A stretch of 64,000 nt of DNA from Candidatus Acididesulfobacter guangdongensis. GTDB lineage: Bacteria; SZUA-79; Acidulodesulfobacterales; Acidulodesulfobacteraceae. The translations under genes were made by a program, and so were the position numbers. Where the stretch lies: assembly GCA_004195045.1 (NCBI GenBank), contig SGBC01000001.1:1-64000 (forward strand), written 5' to 3'. Positions 24,839 to 33,629 of this stretch are shown piece by piece (the stretch's first letter is position 1; the number at the start of each line of letters is the position of its first letter). Below the pieces are notes generated by a model that made no database searches, was not told the origin of the DNA, and was given only the letters and a program-made list of their open reading frames with translations.

Positions 24839-25861
24839 TTATGGTCCGTTAGGGTTCTCGCTATTAAGCATATTTGATACTTCTGCTTTCAACTTTAATA
24901 TTGCAAATACATTGCCCAAATCGTCATCTTTGTAATTATTTTCTATAATTATTTCTTTTATCCTGTTATTTTTTTTATCTTTCGGCATTTTTGCGATATA
25001 TTCATCTGCAAGCTTTTCAGCTTCCTCTTCTTTTTCCCTTTCTTTTATTTCAGATACAATTTTTTGTTTTTCGTTTGCTATTTTTTGCTGTTCTTGCAAA
25101 ATTATTTCGTCCACATCCGAAAATAAGCCGTCTTTTAATGTTTTTATTAATAAGCCGCAGGGGTTTTTTACAGCTATCTTTCCTTTTTTAGCCTGATAAT
25201 CTAAATATTTGCCTGCAATAGCGGCGTCTTTATGCTGCCTTTCTATCTTAAACAAGACATTCTCATCTTCATTCTTAAATAATTCAAGGACTTTTAGCGA
25301 GGGCGTGTGTGAGTTATTTTTATTATTTTCTTCACACACGTTTTTTATAGCGGTAGGATTAACGAAATCGTTTTGTGTGTGTGATTCTTTTTCTTTTAGT
25401 GATTCTTCTTTATCTTTTATTCTTATTAGTTGCGGATTTACCGTATACGGCTTAACCGTATACGGCTTTTCAGGACACGGTTGAGATTGAGTATTATCAA
25501 TGCTTTGCTGATTTAAAGGTTCTTCTCCGATAAATTCTTTATAAATTTCTTCGTAATTATCGTTAAGCGATAAAATACGATATAAAGTTTTAGAAAATTT
25601 GCCGGCGGTTTTATGTTGCTGTTTTTTTAAAAGCAGTTTAGCTTCAATTAATTCATTCATTACCCTGTATAATTTATCTCTTCCGACTCTTCCGTGTTCA
25701 CAAAGATATTGAATTGACGGATATGAAATTCCCCCAAACGACCTTAGAAGTAAATATAATCCCATTACCTCCAGAGACAAAGATTTTGACCTTATTAGAT
25801 CATTTTCAACCCAAGTAAACGGAGCTGCTATTTTATTTTCAATTATTATTTTTTCTTCCAT
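24839..25861 (-). CDS. RepA-like replication initiator (winged-helix N-terminus)
   Basis: A 340-residue protein. The N-terminal domain (LSLEVMGLYLLLRS..., YLCEHGRVGRDKLYRVMNELIEAKLL) is the HTH_36-type winged helix common to plasmid and phage replication proteins. A low-complexity linker (120-190) precedes a charged helical C-terminal part. It is followed by parA, parB and an RHH gene, the usual order of a replication-partition module. The linker DNA carries two tandem CCGTATACGG palindromes, encoding the repeated peptide PYTVKPYTV. Initiator role is inferred. Confidence 0.68.
   Translation of the reverse strand: MEEKIIIENKIAAPFTWVENDLIRSKSLSLEVMGLYLLLRSFGGISYPSIQYLCEHGRVGRDKLYRVMNELIEAKLLLKKQQHKTAGKFSKTLYRILSLNDNYEEIYKEFIGEEPLNQQSIDNTQSQPCPEKPYTVKPYTVNPQLIRIKDKEESLKEKESHTQNDFVNPTAIKNVCEENNKNNSHTPSLKVLELFKNEDENVLFKIERQHKDAAIAGKYLDYQAKKGKIAVKNPCGLLIKTLKDGLFSDVDEIILQEQQKIANEKQKIVSEIKEREKEEEAEKLADEYIAKMPKDKKNNRIKEIIIENNYKDDDLGNVFAILKLKAEVSNMLNSENPNGP
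25441..25465. repeat. Iteron-like pair of CCGTATACGG palindromes inside rep
   Basis: Two perfect copies of the 10-bp palindrome, 15 bp start to start, in the linker of the RepA-like gene. Initiators of several plasmids and phages bind repeats inside their own gene, so this is a candidate origin. Confidence 0.5.
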
Positions 25862-25921
25862 TGTTTTGTTTTATCTTTAAATGTTTTCCGTTTATATTTA
25901 ATATTTAGGACATGTTATAAA

Positions 25922-25984
25922 TCATAATTTATAAAATACAACTTTAAAGAAAATATGTCAAGTATATTTTTACTTTAAAGAAAG
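25922..25984 (-). promoter_or_regulatory. rep promoter with duplicated operator (copy 2)
   Basis: Identical over 63 bp to 17239-17301: TTGACA at 25961-25956, TATTTT at 25938-25933 on the minus strand, and CTTTAAAG at 25942-25949 and 25973-25980. It drives rep-parA-parB and lies between rep and the divergent XRE gene. Confidence 0.8.
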
Positions 25985-26116
25985 GTATTTATTTAAAACT
26001 TTAATTATAATGAATTTATAATTTTTAGATAATATATTAATATTAAAGAGGTTTCGTTAATATCATTTACAATAAAGAAAAATATTAATTTAAATTCATA
26101 ATTGTCAATACATAAA

Positions 26117-26572
26117 ATGTCAAAAGAAATTAAGGATAAAAATCTTAAATTATTAAAATCAATAGGTGAAAAATTAAGAAGTAAACGTAAGGAACTTAAA
26201 ATTTCTCAAGGAAAAATAGCAGATTTGCTTGATATCAGCGATACGCAGATTTATAAATATGAGCTTGGCTATTCTTTAATACCCTTAGATAACTTACTTA
26301 AGCTTTGCGAATTATTTAACGTAGATATACATTATTTTTTAGGAGATATTAAAAAAGAAAAACAAGAAAATATTTCTGTCATTAATTATCCGTCTAATCC
26401 GGAGTTTGCAAAAAGAGTCGTGATGTTAAAAGAAATATACGATTTTAATTATGAAGATTTAAATCTTGGTGTAAATAATTGCATAGATTCAATGTATGCA
26501 ATATTAAAAAACCGGGAGAAGCAGGGAAGAGATAGAGAAACTCCTAAAAAAAAGAAGAATGCGAATAGCTAA
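26117..26572 (+). CDS. XRE-family repressor, putative master regulator of the element
   Basis: A 151-residue protein: an N-terminal HTH (LRSKRKELKISQGKIADLLDISDTQIYKYE) followed by a short C-terminal region, as in CI-like or immunity repressors without a protease domain. A TTG codon 15 nt upstream is in frame, but the ATG is preferred; no clear Shine-Dalgarno is present. It is divergent from rep and next to one of the two identical operators, so it is the likely repressor of both. Its 3' end is duplicated in damaged form 1 kb downstream. Confidence 0.8.
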   Translation: MSKEIKDKNLKLLKSIGEKLRSKRKELKISQGKIADLLDISDTQIYKYELGYSLIPLDNLLKLCELFNVDIHYFLGDIKKEKQENISVINYPSNPEFAKRVVMLKEIYDFNYEDLNLGVNNCIDSMYAILKNREKQGRDRETPKKKKNANS

Positions 26573-26660
26573 ATTTGAAAATTAATTAATATAATGAAAA
26601 TAATGATTATTAATATATTATAAAATAATGATTTTGGCAATAATTTAAAAGGTTTTAAAT

Positions 26661-27551
26661 ATGGAAATAAATAATACAAATAATGATAGTCCTGTTATAA
26701 AGGAACAACCAGAAATATTTAAAAGTATTTTAGAAGAGTCAAAAGGAATAGATGCATATAATGAAATAAACAAATTAATTAATTTGGATAATATAGGAAG
26801 TATAATAGATGATATTTCTATTAATTATTCAGATGAAACAAAAGAATATAATAAGGGTATCCAGAAAAGACTTAATAATAATCTATTAATAAATAATATA
26901 AATGATTGCTTAAAAGATGCAAAAATAGACTTGAGAGCTTATAACGCCTTATTTAAAGATGCAAACTATTCTCGAGCAATTTTTAATCTTCAACAAGCAG
27001 CTGAAAAAACGATAAAGGCTTTATGTTTTATAATGTTTGACAAATTTGAACCTCTTAAAATAGGGCATAGTCCTCTCACAATTTTTAATTTCTACTTTAA
27101 AAAAGAAAAGTTATTTTCAGAAATGTTAAACATTATTATAAAAAAAGCAGATGCACAACTTAAAACAGATATGTTAGACGTTTTATCTAAAATTTATGAT
27201 AAAAATTATCAAAAAGATTTTAATATAAATATAATAAAAATATTTTTAATCAAAGATGATTATAATATGGCTGGTTTAATAATAAAATTATTGCAAAACA
27301 TTAAACAAAAGTTTTTGAATAATGATCATAATTTAAATAATATATTTTTTTCTTCAGAGTTAATGATTTTTAATTTAATTGTATCTCCTCATGAAAATTG
27401 TTCTAGATATTCTGGGCAAAAAATAAAACCTGAAAATTATACTTTTGAATCTAAAATAGTAGGATATTCAAGCGGTATTGCTTTAGAATTAGGAAATATA
27501 ATTAATTATATAGATAAGTTAGTTAATATCGATAGTAATTCTACGCCATAA
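26661..27551 (+). CDS. HEPN-domain-like protein inserted behind the repressor
   Basis: A 296-residue Asn/Ile/Lys-rich protein. The segment at about 100-140 (DANYSRAIFNLQQAAEKTIKALCF and IGHSP) matches HEPN domains, which often act as ribonucleases or nucleotide-binding modules in defence and toxin-antitoxin systems. No clear R-x4-6-H catalytic motif is visible, so it may be a non-catalytic HEPN. It is more AT-rich than its neighbours and is bracketed by two copies of the XRE 3' end, so it appears to have been inserted. Confidence 0.6.
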   Translation: MEINNTNNDSPVIKEQPEIFKSILEESKGIDAYNEINKLINLDNIGSIIDDISINYSDETKEYNKGIQKRLNNNLLINNINDCLKDAKIDLRAYNALFKDANYSRAIFNLQQAAEKTIKALCFIMFDKFEPLKIGHSPLTIFNFYFKKEKLFSEMLNIIIKKADAQLKTDMLDVLSKIYDKNYQKDFNINIIKIFLIKDDYNMAGLIIKLLQNIKQKFLNNDHNLNNIFFSSELMIFNLIVSPHENCSRYSGQKIKPENYTFESKIVGYSSGIALELGNIINYIDKLVNIDSNSTP

Positions 27552-27603
27552 ATAATTACTAATTTTGCAACTATATATAAGTAAAAATTAACTATACTTT
27601 AAG

Positions 27604-27735
27604 AACAAAGATTTAAATCTTGGCATAAATAATTGCATAGATTCAATGTATGCAATCTTAAAAAAACAGGAGAAGCAGGGAAGAGATACTAATCCTAATA
27701 AAAAAGCTAAAATGGAAGGTAATAATAAATCATAA
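27604..27735 (+). pseudogene. Duplicated 3' end of the XRE repressor gene
   Basis: Reads as KDLNLGINNCIDSMYAILKK then EKQGRD and a different tail, ending in TAA. It corresponds to the last 40 or so residues of the XRE repressor, with a few substitutions and a changed C-terminus. No start codon or HTH precedes it. It marks the right edge of the inserted HEPN gene. Confidence 0.8.
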
Positions 27736-27819
27736 TTTTAAGGAATAATATTTAATATACGAAAAATATTGTTTAACGTCAATGCTTATACAACAACTAA
27801 AATAGGAATATATATAATA

Positions 27820-28413
27820 ATGAACCTACATCAAGCAAAAAAGAGGGTATGGAATTATAAGATTATATCGATAATTCTAAGATATCTGCCTCTACTTTTA
27901 ATTATATTTGGAACATTAAGATTCATTCGTTATACATTTGTTTCTGCCATAAACAATAATAATACCAAAGGTATCCAAGCATTCAATCAAATATACAGGA
28001 CTTTGGTTAAATTAATAAATTCCATTCAACATGAATCAATTTTCTTTAATTTTTTTTTGAAATATTCGCCAATGCCAATTTTAAGTCAAAATATAGAAAA
28101 AATGAATACAATCGGAAATTATGAGTATTTGTTTCTTATCCTTCTAATTCCTATTGGAGTTTCCTTAGGGGAATCAGCTAAGAATTTATCTAAGCGTATT
28201 CGTAGAGTAAAAGATGAATTGGAAGAACAATACGAATGGAAAAAAACATCTTATTACGGAAACAAAAATAACGTTCAGTTTCTTGAAATAAGGATAGAAC
28301 CTAAAGATAATTGGTATAACAGTTTGTGGGTTAAAATAGTTACAGGCATAGCAATAGTTGTATTGGGTCAAATTGCACTTATGTGGTTAGGTTTAACAAA
28401 ATATAATTCTTAA
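27820..28413 (+). CDS. YniB-like membrane protein
   Basis: A 197-residue protein with three membrane segments (near 20-45, 105-125 and 175-192 from the chosen ATG). From memory it resembles E. coli YniB: an N-terminal QAKKRVWNYK before the first helix, a hydrophilic loop with SPMPIL, then SLGESAKNLSKRIRRVKDELEE after the second. The function of YniB is unknown. It lies just before the GmrSD-like gene, which may be a functional link or chance. Confidence 0.6.
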   Translation: MNLHQAKKRVWNYKIISIILRYLPLLLIIFGTLRFIRYTFVSAINNNNTKGIQAFNQIYRTLVKLINSIQHESIFFNFFLKYSPMPILSQNIEKMNTIGNYEYLFLILLIPIGVSLGESAKNLSKRIRRVKDELEEQYEWKKTSYYGNKNNVQFLEIRIEPKDNWYNSLWVKIVTGIAIVVLGQIALMWLGLTKYNS

Positions 28414-28533
28414 GCTAAATATACATAAAATATTCGGAAGTTTGAAAGTGTCCGTCAGGCGGACAATAACACATTTATAACGCTAATCTATAAATTATTT
28501 TTATAAATTAAATTTTAAAAATAAAGAGGTGCA

Positions 28534-30183
28534 ATGTCAAAAATTGACTTTAGAAGAGAAGGTGTCGGTCATCTAATTATTGATAACTTTATGGAAGTTC
28601 CTGCATACCAAAGATCATATGCATGGGAAGAATTAAATGTAAGAGATTTAATCGAAGATATCAGAAATTCAAATTTTCAAGAATATTTTATAGGGACCGC
28701 AGTTGTCACTCCTAATAATAATGGGGATTTAGAAATAGTTGACGGACAACAACGAATTGCAACAATATATATGTTTTTTGTGGCAATAAGAGATTTGATG
28801 AAAGAAATAAAAGATGACGCAAACGCAAATATTATTGAAAATCAATATTTGCTAAAAACAACTTTCGGAAGTAAAGATATAAAACAAAAATTAAAGCTAA
28901 ACGATTTGGATAATGATTTTTTTCTTAAAAGAATTATCCAAGGGGACATCTCTCAACTCCCTTCTAAAGAATCTCATGATAGAATTTTGAAAGCATATGA
29001 ACTAATTAAGCAATTCGCCAAGAATGAATATAATAGTTTTGGAATGGAACGAATTACAGAACTGATTAATTTTATGGAAAAAGACCTTGCCGTTATTATG
29101 GTCAAAGTCCCAGATGATGTTAACGCTTTTACAATTTTCGAAACTTTAAACGATCGCGGCTTAGCCCTTTCTCAAACCGATTTGATAAAAAATTATTTAT
29201 TAAATATATCTAATGATAGACTTCAAGAAACACGAATAAAGTGGACGCATTTTACGGGTGCAATTGAAGCAGCAGAATATGAAGATGAGGTTCTGAATTA
29301 CATTAGGTATTATTGGTCATCTAAATACGGATTAACAAGGGAAAAGGAATTATTTAAAAATATTAAAAATAGTATTACAAATAAGAATGCCGCGGTTACA
29401 TTGCTTTCTAATTTAGATAAAGATAGCCGACTATATTTAGCTATCCTAAACCAAGATAACGAACACTGGAAAGATATGCCTAAGTGTGCCGAGTATATAA
29501 AAGCTTTAAAAGATTTGAGATTAACCCAGAATAGACCTTTGATACTCGCAATACTGGAAATGTTCAATGATAGCGAAGTTGAAAAAGCTTTAAAATTAGT
29601 TCTTAATTTATCTGTACGAACTTTAATTACCGGCGGCGGTGGCGGCACATTAGAAACAGAGTTTTCAAATCTATCTAAAAAAATACATAATGCTCTTATT
29701 AAAAATGCCTCAGAATTAAAAAACGGAATGAAAAATATAGTCCCCACTGATGAATTATTTAAGAAAAATTTTATGATCACCTCATTCTCTAAATCTTACA
29801 TCGCTCGGTATTTTCTGGTTGAAATTGAAAAATATATGGACAACACCATGGAAATCATACCAAATCAAAATCCAGAAAAATTAAATTTAGAGCATATTTT
29901 GCCGGAAACCATTTCTAACTTTTCAGATTGGCCCAGTTTCAATGAAGATAGTCATAAATCATATTATAAGAGAATAGGTAATTTAACGTTATTGGATACA
30001 AAAATGAACTCAGATGCAGGAAATAATGATTTTCAAAGCAAAAAGAATATATATAAAGATTCAAGAATAGCTATTACAAAAGATTTATGTAATTTCAATA
30101 GTTGGTCTCCGCAGGATATTGATAATAGGCAACAAATATTTGCAGATACCGCTGCTAATATCTGGAACACAAAGTTTAATTAA
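28534..30183 (+). CDS. GmrSD-like DUF262-DUF1524 nuclease (type IV restriction)
   Basis: A 549-residue single-chain protein. The N-terminal DUF262 (ParB-like NTPase) domain has VPAYQRSYAWEE, YFIGTAVV and DGQQR at 70-74. The C-terminal DUF1524 HNH domain has NLEHILPE, RIGNLTLL and a final F..K...Y..S pattern. This is the GmrS-GmrD fusion seen in BrxU/SspE-like defence enzymes, which cut modified DNA with NTP hydrolysis. An AGAGGTG site lies before the ATG. Target modification is unknown. Confidence 0.87.
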   Translation: MSKIDFRREGVGHLIIDNFMEVPAYQRSYAWEELNVRDLIEDIRNSNFQEYFIGTAVVTPNNNGDLEIVDGQQRIATIYMFFVAIRDLMKEIKDDANANIIENQYLLKTTFGSKDIKQKLKLNDLDNDFFLKRIIQGDISQLPSKESHDRILKAYELIKQFAKNEYNSFGMERITELINFMEKDLAVIMVKVPDDVNAFTIFETLNDRGLALSQTDLIKNYLLNISNDRLQETRIKWTHFTGAIEAAEYEDEVLNYIRYYWSSKYGLTREKELFKNIKNSITNKNAAVTLLSNLDKDSRLYLAILNQDNEHWKDMPKCAEYIKALKDLRLTQNRPLILAILEMFNDSEVEKALKLVLNLSVRTLITGGGGGTLETEFSNLSKKIHNALIKNASELKNGMKNIVPTDELFKKNFMITSFSKSYIARYFLVEIEKYMDNTMEIIPNQNPEKLNLEHILPETISNFSDWPSFNEDSHKSYYKRIGNLTLLDTKMNSDAGNNDFQSKKNIYKDSRIAITKDLCNFNSWSPQDIDNRQQIFADTAANIWNTKFN

Positions 30184-30290
30184 TTTAAATGAAATTAATC
30201 TCCAAAAAAATGCTTTTGCCATAACTGTAAATACTTTTTTATTAAAATTTATATGACTCTGGCTATTTTTTCGGACTTTCTAGTTTTAAT

Positions 30291-30404
30291 TTATTTGCGG
30301 AAAGTGTCTGCGCCCTTTTCCGCGATATTCCTCATTAATCCATTTTCCTTAATTTGCTTCGTCAGACAGCCATGAATATCCGCATTAAATAAAAGTTTTA
30401 AATG
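30291..30404 (-). pseudogene. Possible 3' remnant of a TnpB-like gene
   Basis: A 37-codon open segment with LLFNADIHGCLTK, resembling the NADINGAxxI motif near the end of IS605 TnpB proteins, ends in TAA. No longer frame and no IS end is seen, so this is weak evidence of an old insertion. The rest of 30,184-30,430 shows no gene. Confidence 0.25.
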
Positions 30405-30430
30405 CTAATTATAGTATGTAGAACTATTGT

Positions 30431-30670
30431 ATGCAACATTCTAAAATTAATAATGTGAAAAATATTAAAAAAGAAATACTTTTAAAATTTGGCAATAAAG
30501 TAAGGAAGGAAAGACTTAAGTTAAGCCTTTCCCAAGAAGAGCTTGCAGAGAAAGCAAACGTTCATAGAACTTATATTGGAATGATAGAAAGAGCAGAAAG
30601 AAACATTACTCTGGAAAATATTGAAAAGATCGCCAAAGCACTGAATCTAACAATTAAAGATTTATTCTAG
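30431..30670 (+). CDS. Restriction-modification controller (C protein), XRE family
   Basis: A 79-residue protein with HTH SQEELAEKANVHRTYIGMIERAERNITLENIEKIAKAL (shown in part), the standard C-protein/XRE pattern. It lies 17 nt upstream of the restriction endonuclease gene, so it is very likely the timing regulator of that enzyme. No ribosome-binding site is visible; a leaderless transcript is possible, as in known C genes. Confidence 0.85.
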   Translation: MQHSKINNVKNIKKEILLKFGNKVRKERLKLSLSQEELAEKANVHRTYIGMIERAERNITLENIEKIAKALNLTIKDLF

Positions 30671-30687
30671 GCAAAGGCTATTAAATT

Positions 30688-31383
30688 ATGAATATAACTG
30701 ACACTATCGTTTTATTATCAGAATCTAAATCAAAAATTTTAAACCACCTCAGGAAAGTAAACGAAGAAAATAACTTTAATTACCGAACATTCGGAACTGA
30801 AATAGAAGATTATGTAGTAGATATATTAGTAAAAATCCTGAAGGAGGCCGGGTTTATCAATAGTGAAGACGATTATAATGTGGCTAAAGATAAAAATGAA
30901 TTTCCTGATTTTACCCTGAACACAACAACTCCTAAATTAGCATTAGAATTCAAGTCTGGCAATCTTAGTAAAAAATCTGACGGCAAATGGGTTAAATGCA
31001 ACAACAGCAACAATGATATGGGTACTCTAAATAAGTGGGAGGAAAAGCTCAGTCAATTCGGCGGCGATAATATTTACTATATTTTTATCATTTATAATTT
31101 TAACGACAATGTTAAAGAGATTTCCGATATACAGATAGAACCATTTTATAAATTTATCGGAATCAACAGAGACGGAACGCTAAAATATCGTGAAAAAGAC
31201 GGCAACTTAAGGCCAAAAAACTTTGATGAACCATCCCCTATAACCAATTTAAGCATTTTCGAAAAGTTACTTGGAAAAACTAAAATATATCGCTCAAAAC
31301 GCATAATTAAAAAACATGTCAAAGAAATACCTATTGAAGAAAGAAACGTTTTTCTCGATAGTCTTAAAGTTCTTAAAAGTTAA
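30688..31383 (+). CDS. Type II restriction endonuclease, PD-(D/E)XK
   Basis: A 231-residue protein. FPDF (Asp74) and LALEFKSG (Glu87, Lys89) form a PD-(D/E)XK active site, with an upstream Glu (about 38-40) on the usual first helix. It is encoded between a controller gene and a convergent methyltransferase whose ends overlap by 11 bp, so the restriction-modification assignment is strong although I do not recognise the sequence family. Recognition site unknown. Confidence 0.82.
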   Translation: MNITDTIVLLSESKSKILNHLRKVNEENNFNYRTFGTEIEDYVVDILVKILKEAGFINSEDDYNVAKDKNEFPDFTLNTTTPKLALEFKSGNLSKKSDGKWVKCNNSNNDMGTLNKWEEKLSQFGGDNIYYIFIIYNFNDNVKEISDIQIEPFYKFIGINRDGTLKYREKDGNLRPKNFDEPSPITNLSIFEKLLGKTKIYRSKRIIKKHVKEIPIEERNVFLDSLKVLKS

Positions 31384-33145
31384 GATCTAAATATCTCTGT
31401 TTCTCGTCATTTAATAAAGCTATTCTGCCGGCTTTTAAAACCCTATGAGGTTCCGGATAAAGTATTTTTAATTGTTCTATATCTATTAAAAATTTTTCGA
31501 CAAATTCATTTAGCGTTGGTCTTCTTCCAAGAGCTTGAGAATAAGCCTGCACTTTGGTTTCCAATTCTTTTTTGGTATAGACAGAAACCGCTTTATTATT
31601 CTTGCCGACCCTGTCTAATTTGCCGTTTTTCTCGATTTGCTCAAGTTTAGCTGCCGTTATGTTTAAATAGTATTCGTCTAATTCTATAGTCGTATATTTC
31701 CTATTGTTTTTTAATGCACTGATAGCAGTCGTTCCGGCCCCGCAAAACGGGTCGAATACCAAATCGCCTTCATTTGAATATGACTGAATGATCCTATCCA
31801 TAAGTTTATCGGGTAATTGACAGGGATGGTCATCTCTGTCAATTTTATGTTTTATTCTATGTATATCCCACCAGATATCGGATACCGGCACTTTGTTATC
31901 TATATTTGCATTTTTTCTTGTTTTTATGCAATTTGCCCTTAAGCAATACTCTAAACTGTCGATATCCGCCGGTTTATTATAGGTAAAACCATTAGGGGCT
32001 TTAGAATATGCCAATAATGCATAATGGGCGGGCATAATTTTGCCTTTAGGCAAAGAGAGGGCATCCCACACTATCCAGTTCTGAAAATACGCTATAGAGT
32101 TAAGTAGTCTGGCATGCTCTAAAGCCCATTTCGGTATATTCAATATAAGAATATTGCCGGTCGGTTTCGTTAATTTAACGCATAATTCTAACCATTTATT
32201 ACACCATTCAATATACTGTTGCTCCGATAGTTCGTCATTATATTTATTATAGCTTTTATCTAAGTTATACGGGGGGTCTGCAAAAACTAAATCAAATATA
32301 CCGTCTGGATATTCTCGGGCAATTTCTTCCATTTTAGCAATGCAATCACCGTGAAGAAGCTTGTTTCTGTAACGACTCGAATCTACAAATATTTTGTCGG
32401 CAGGCCGTGGCTTTGACGTAAGATTCAGAGGTGCGATATATTCTTTATCGATATTGAGATATAGTATATTCCTTTCCTCTTCTTTTAAAAGGGCTAAAAG
32501 TCTTTTTAATACCTTATCCGGCATTCTACCATAGTCAAAATAATTGTTCGAAGATTGATAGTCTATTATATTCAAAGAAATATTATTATTATCCGGATCA
32601 TTGACAGTTTTTTGAATATCGTAAAAATCTTTCCATACGTCGGATATACCTGTTCCTTTAATATTCATTAAATGTTTCTTTCCGCCCCAGTCTTTAATAT
32701 TTCTCTTGCAAGCGCTGCAAGCAATATAATCAATTCGCGTATTTTTTGTGTCTAATTCTAAAAACTGCCCGCCCTTGCTAAGCATCAAAATACCAAGATG
32801 ATTATGCTTCAAATGATTTTTAGCTTTTTTCTCGATAGTATTTATAGAATCTATGGCTATCCAGTATCTAAATTTAAATCCGTCAGGAATATATTCATAA
32901 CACTTCATAAGCTGCGAAGGCGAACCATAAATAAACAGCAAACCTTTATCGCATATCAATTGCAATGAAGAATCAAAAATTTCTTGTATTTTCTGCACAA
33001 AATCCGGATTAAAATGAATATTGCTAAATGATTTTACCATATCTTCCGAATATACCGGCAAGTCTATTATCAAAGAATGAAAATATTTATCTTGATATGA
33101 TAATTTTAAATTTTTTGAATTAAATATATTTATTTTTTTTATCAT
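31373..33145 (-). CDS. DNA methyltransferase with duplicated, degenerate N-terminal domain
   Basis: A 590-residue protein. The C-terminal half is an active-looking amino-methyltransferase: DPPY at 290-293, then FCGAG at 467-471, the beta-class motif order (IV before I), followed by TIELDEYYL. The N-terminal half (about 20-175) parallels this domain, with DLPVY (28-32) in place of DPPY and YWIAIDSI and SDVWKDF matching NWIVWDAL and SDIWWDI, but it lacks motif I. It also holds a CSAC pair. This looks like an internal duplication in which one copy has lost catalysis. The partner is the convergent endonuclease. Confidence 0.88.
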   Translation of the reverse strand: MIKKINIFNSKNLKLSYQDKYFHSLIIDLPVYSEDMVKSFSNIHFNPDFVQKIQEIFDSSLQLICDKGLLFIYGSPSQLMKCYEYIPDGFKFRYWIAIDSINTIEKKAKNHLKHNHLGILMLSKGGQFLELDTKNTRIDYIACSACKRNIKDWGGKKHLMNIKGTGISDVWKDFYDIQKTVNDPDNNNISLNIIDYQSSNNYFDYGRMPDKVLKRLLALLKEEERNILYLNIDKEYIAPLNLTSKPRPADKIFVDSSRYRNKLLHGDCIAKMEEIAREYPDGIFDLVFADPPYNLDKSYNKYNDELSEQQYIEWCNKWLELCVKLTKPTGNILILNIPKWALEHARLLNSIAYFQNWIVWDALSLPKGKIMPAHYALLAYSKAPNGFTYNKPADIDSLEYCLRANCIKTRKNANIDNKVPVSDIWWDIHRIKHKIDRDDHPCQLPDKLMDRIIQSYSNEGDLVFDPFCGAGTTAISALKNNRKYTTIELDEYYLNITAAKLEQIEKNGKLDRVGKNNKAVSVYTKKELETKVQAYSQALGRRPTLNEFVEKFLIDIEQLKILYPEPHRVLKAGRIALLNDEKQRYLDLNF

Positions 33146-33334
33146 TATTTTTCCTATTAGACCGTATTTATTACAATTATAATATATAATTTATAAAAAT
33201 ACAAAACCTTAAGTGCAAAATGTAGCTTACACAGACACATATATATAAGATATTACAGTTGTAAGTTTTAAATGTATTTTAAATTTTACAATAGAAATTG
33301 AATTATGCAAATATTGTTGTTTTAACTTTTTTTA

Positions 33335-33363
33335 TTGATTTAAAAAAATAAATATGGCATAAT
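33335..33363 (+). promoter_or_regulatory. Promoter of the 33-residue peptide
   Basis: TTGATT, 17-nt spacer, CATAAT, about 50 nt upstream of the peptide's start codon. The stretch 33,146-33,334 has no gene. Confidence 0.55.
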
Positions 33364-33414
33364 ATTTGCATTACATGAATACTATTCCTAATTAACAAGG
33401 AGGAGGTGATTAAA

Positions 33415-33516
33415 TTGCAGAATAATTATTTTAATATTCTTTTAAAGCAAGTTATTGTCGGATTAGCTGTTACTTTGGCCGCTCACGTAATAATTGCCGC
33501 ATTAGAAGAAAAGTAA
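33415..33516 (+). CDS. 33-residue hydrophobic peptide with an extreme Shine-Dalgarno
   Basis: Starts with TTG and ends in TAA: a single membrane helix (LLKQVIVGLAVTLAAHVIIAAL) with a polar N-terminus and an EEK tail. Upstream, AGGAGGTGAT (33401-33410) matches the full anti-Shine-Dalgarno, 4 nt from the start, which is strong evidence that it is translated. Size and shape match type I toxins or holin-like peptides. The dyad just downstream could belong to a regulatory RNA. Toxin role is inference. Confidence 0.62.
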   Translation: MQNNYFNILLKQVIVGLAVTLAAHVIIAALEEK

Positions 33517-33567
33517 CATTTTAGTTTAATTGGAGAAAACTGAAATTGGTTAAAATTAAATTATTCT

Positions 33568-33618
33568 CCTTAGGCCGTCAATGTAAGATTAAACATATAA
33601 ACTACTGACGGCTTAAGG
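33568..33618. other. 13-bp stem-loop downstream of the peptide
   Basis: CCTTAGGCCGTCA (33568-33580) pairs with TGACGGCTTAAGG (33606-33618) with one mismatch (G-U as RNA). No T-run follows. It lies between the peptide and the end of the convergent frameshifted gene. Confidence 0.5.
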
Positions 33619-33629
33619 ATTTAGTAAAA

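Noticed and set aside
33407-33420. GTG at 33407 as start of the hydrophobic peptide
   Set aside because: It is out of frame with the peptide and lies inside the Shine-Dalgarno; the TTG at 33415 fits.
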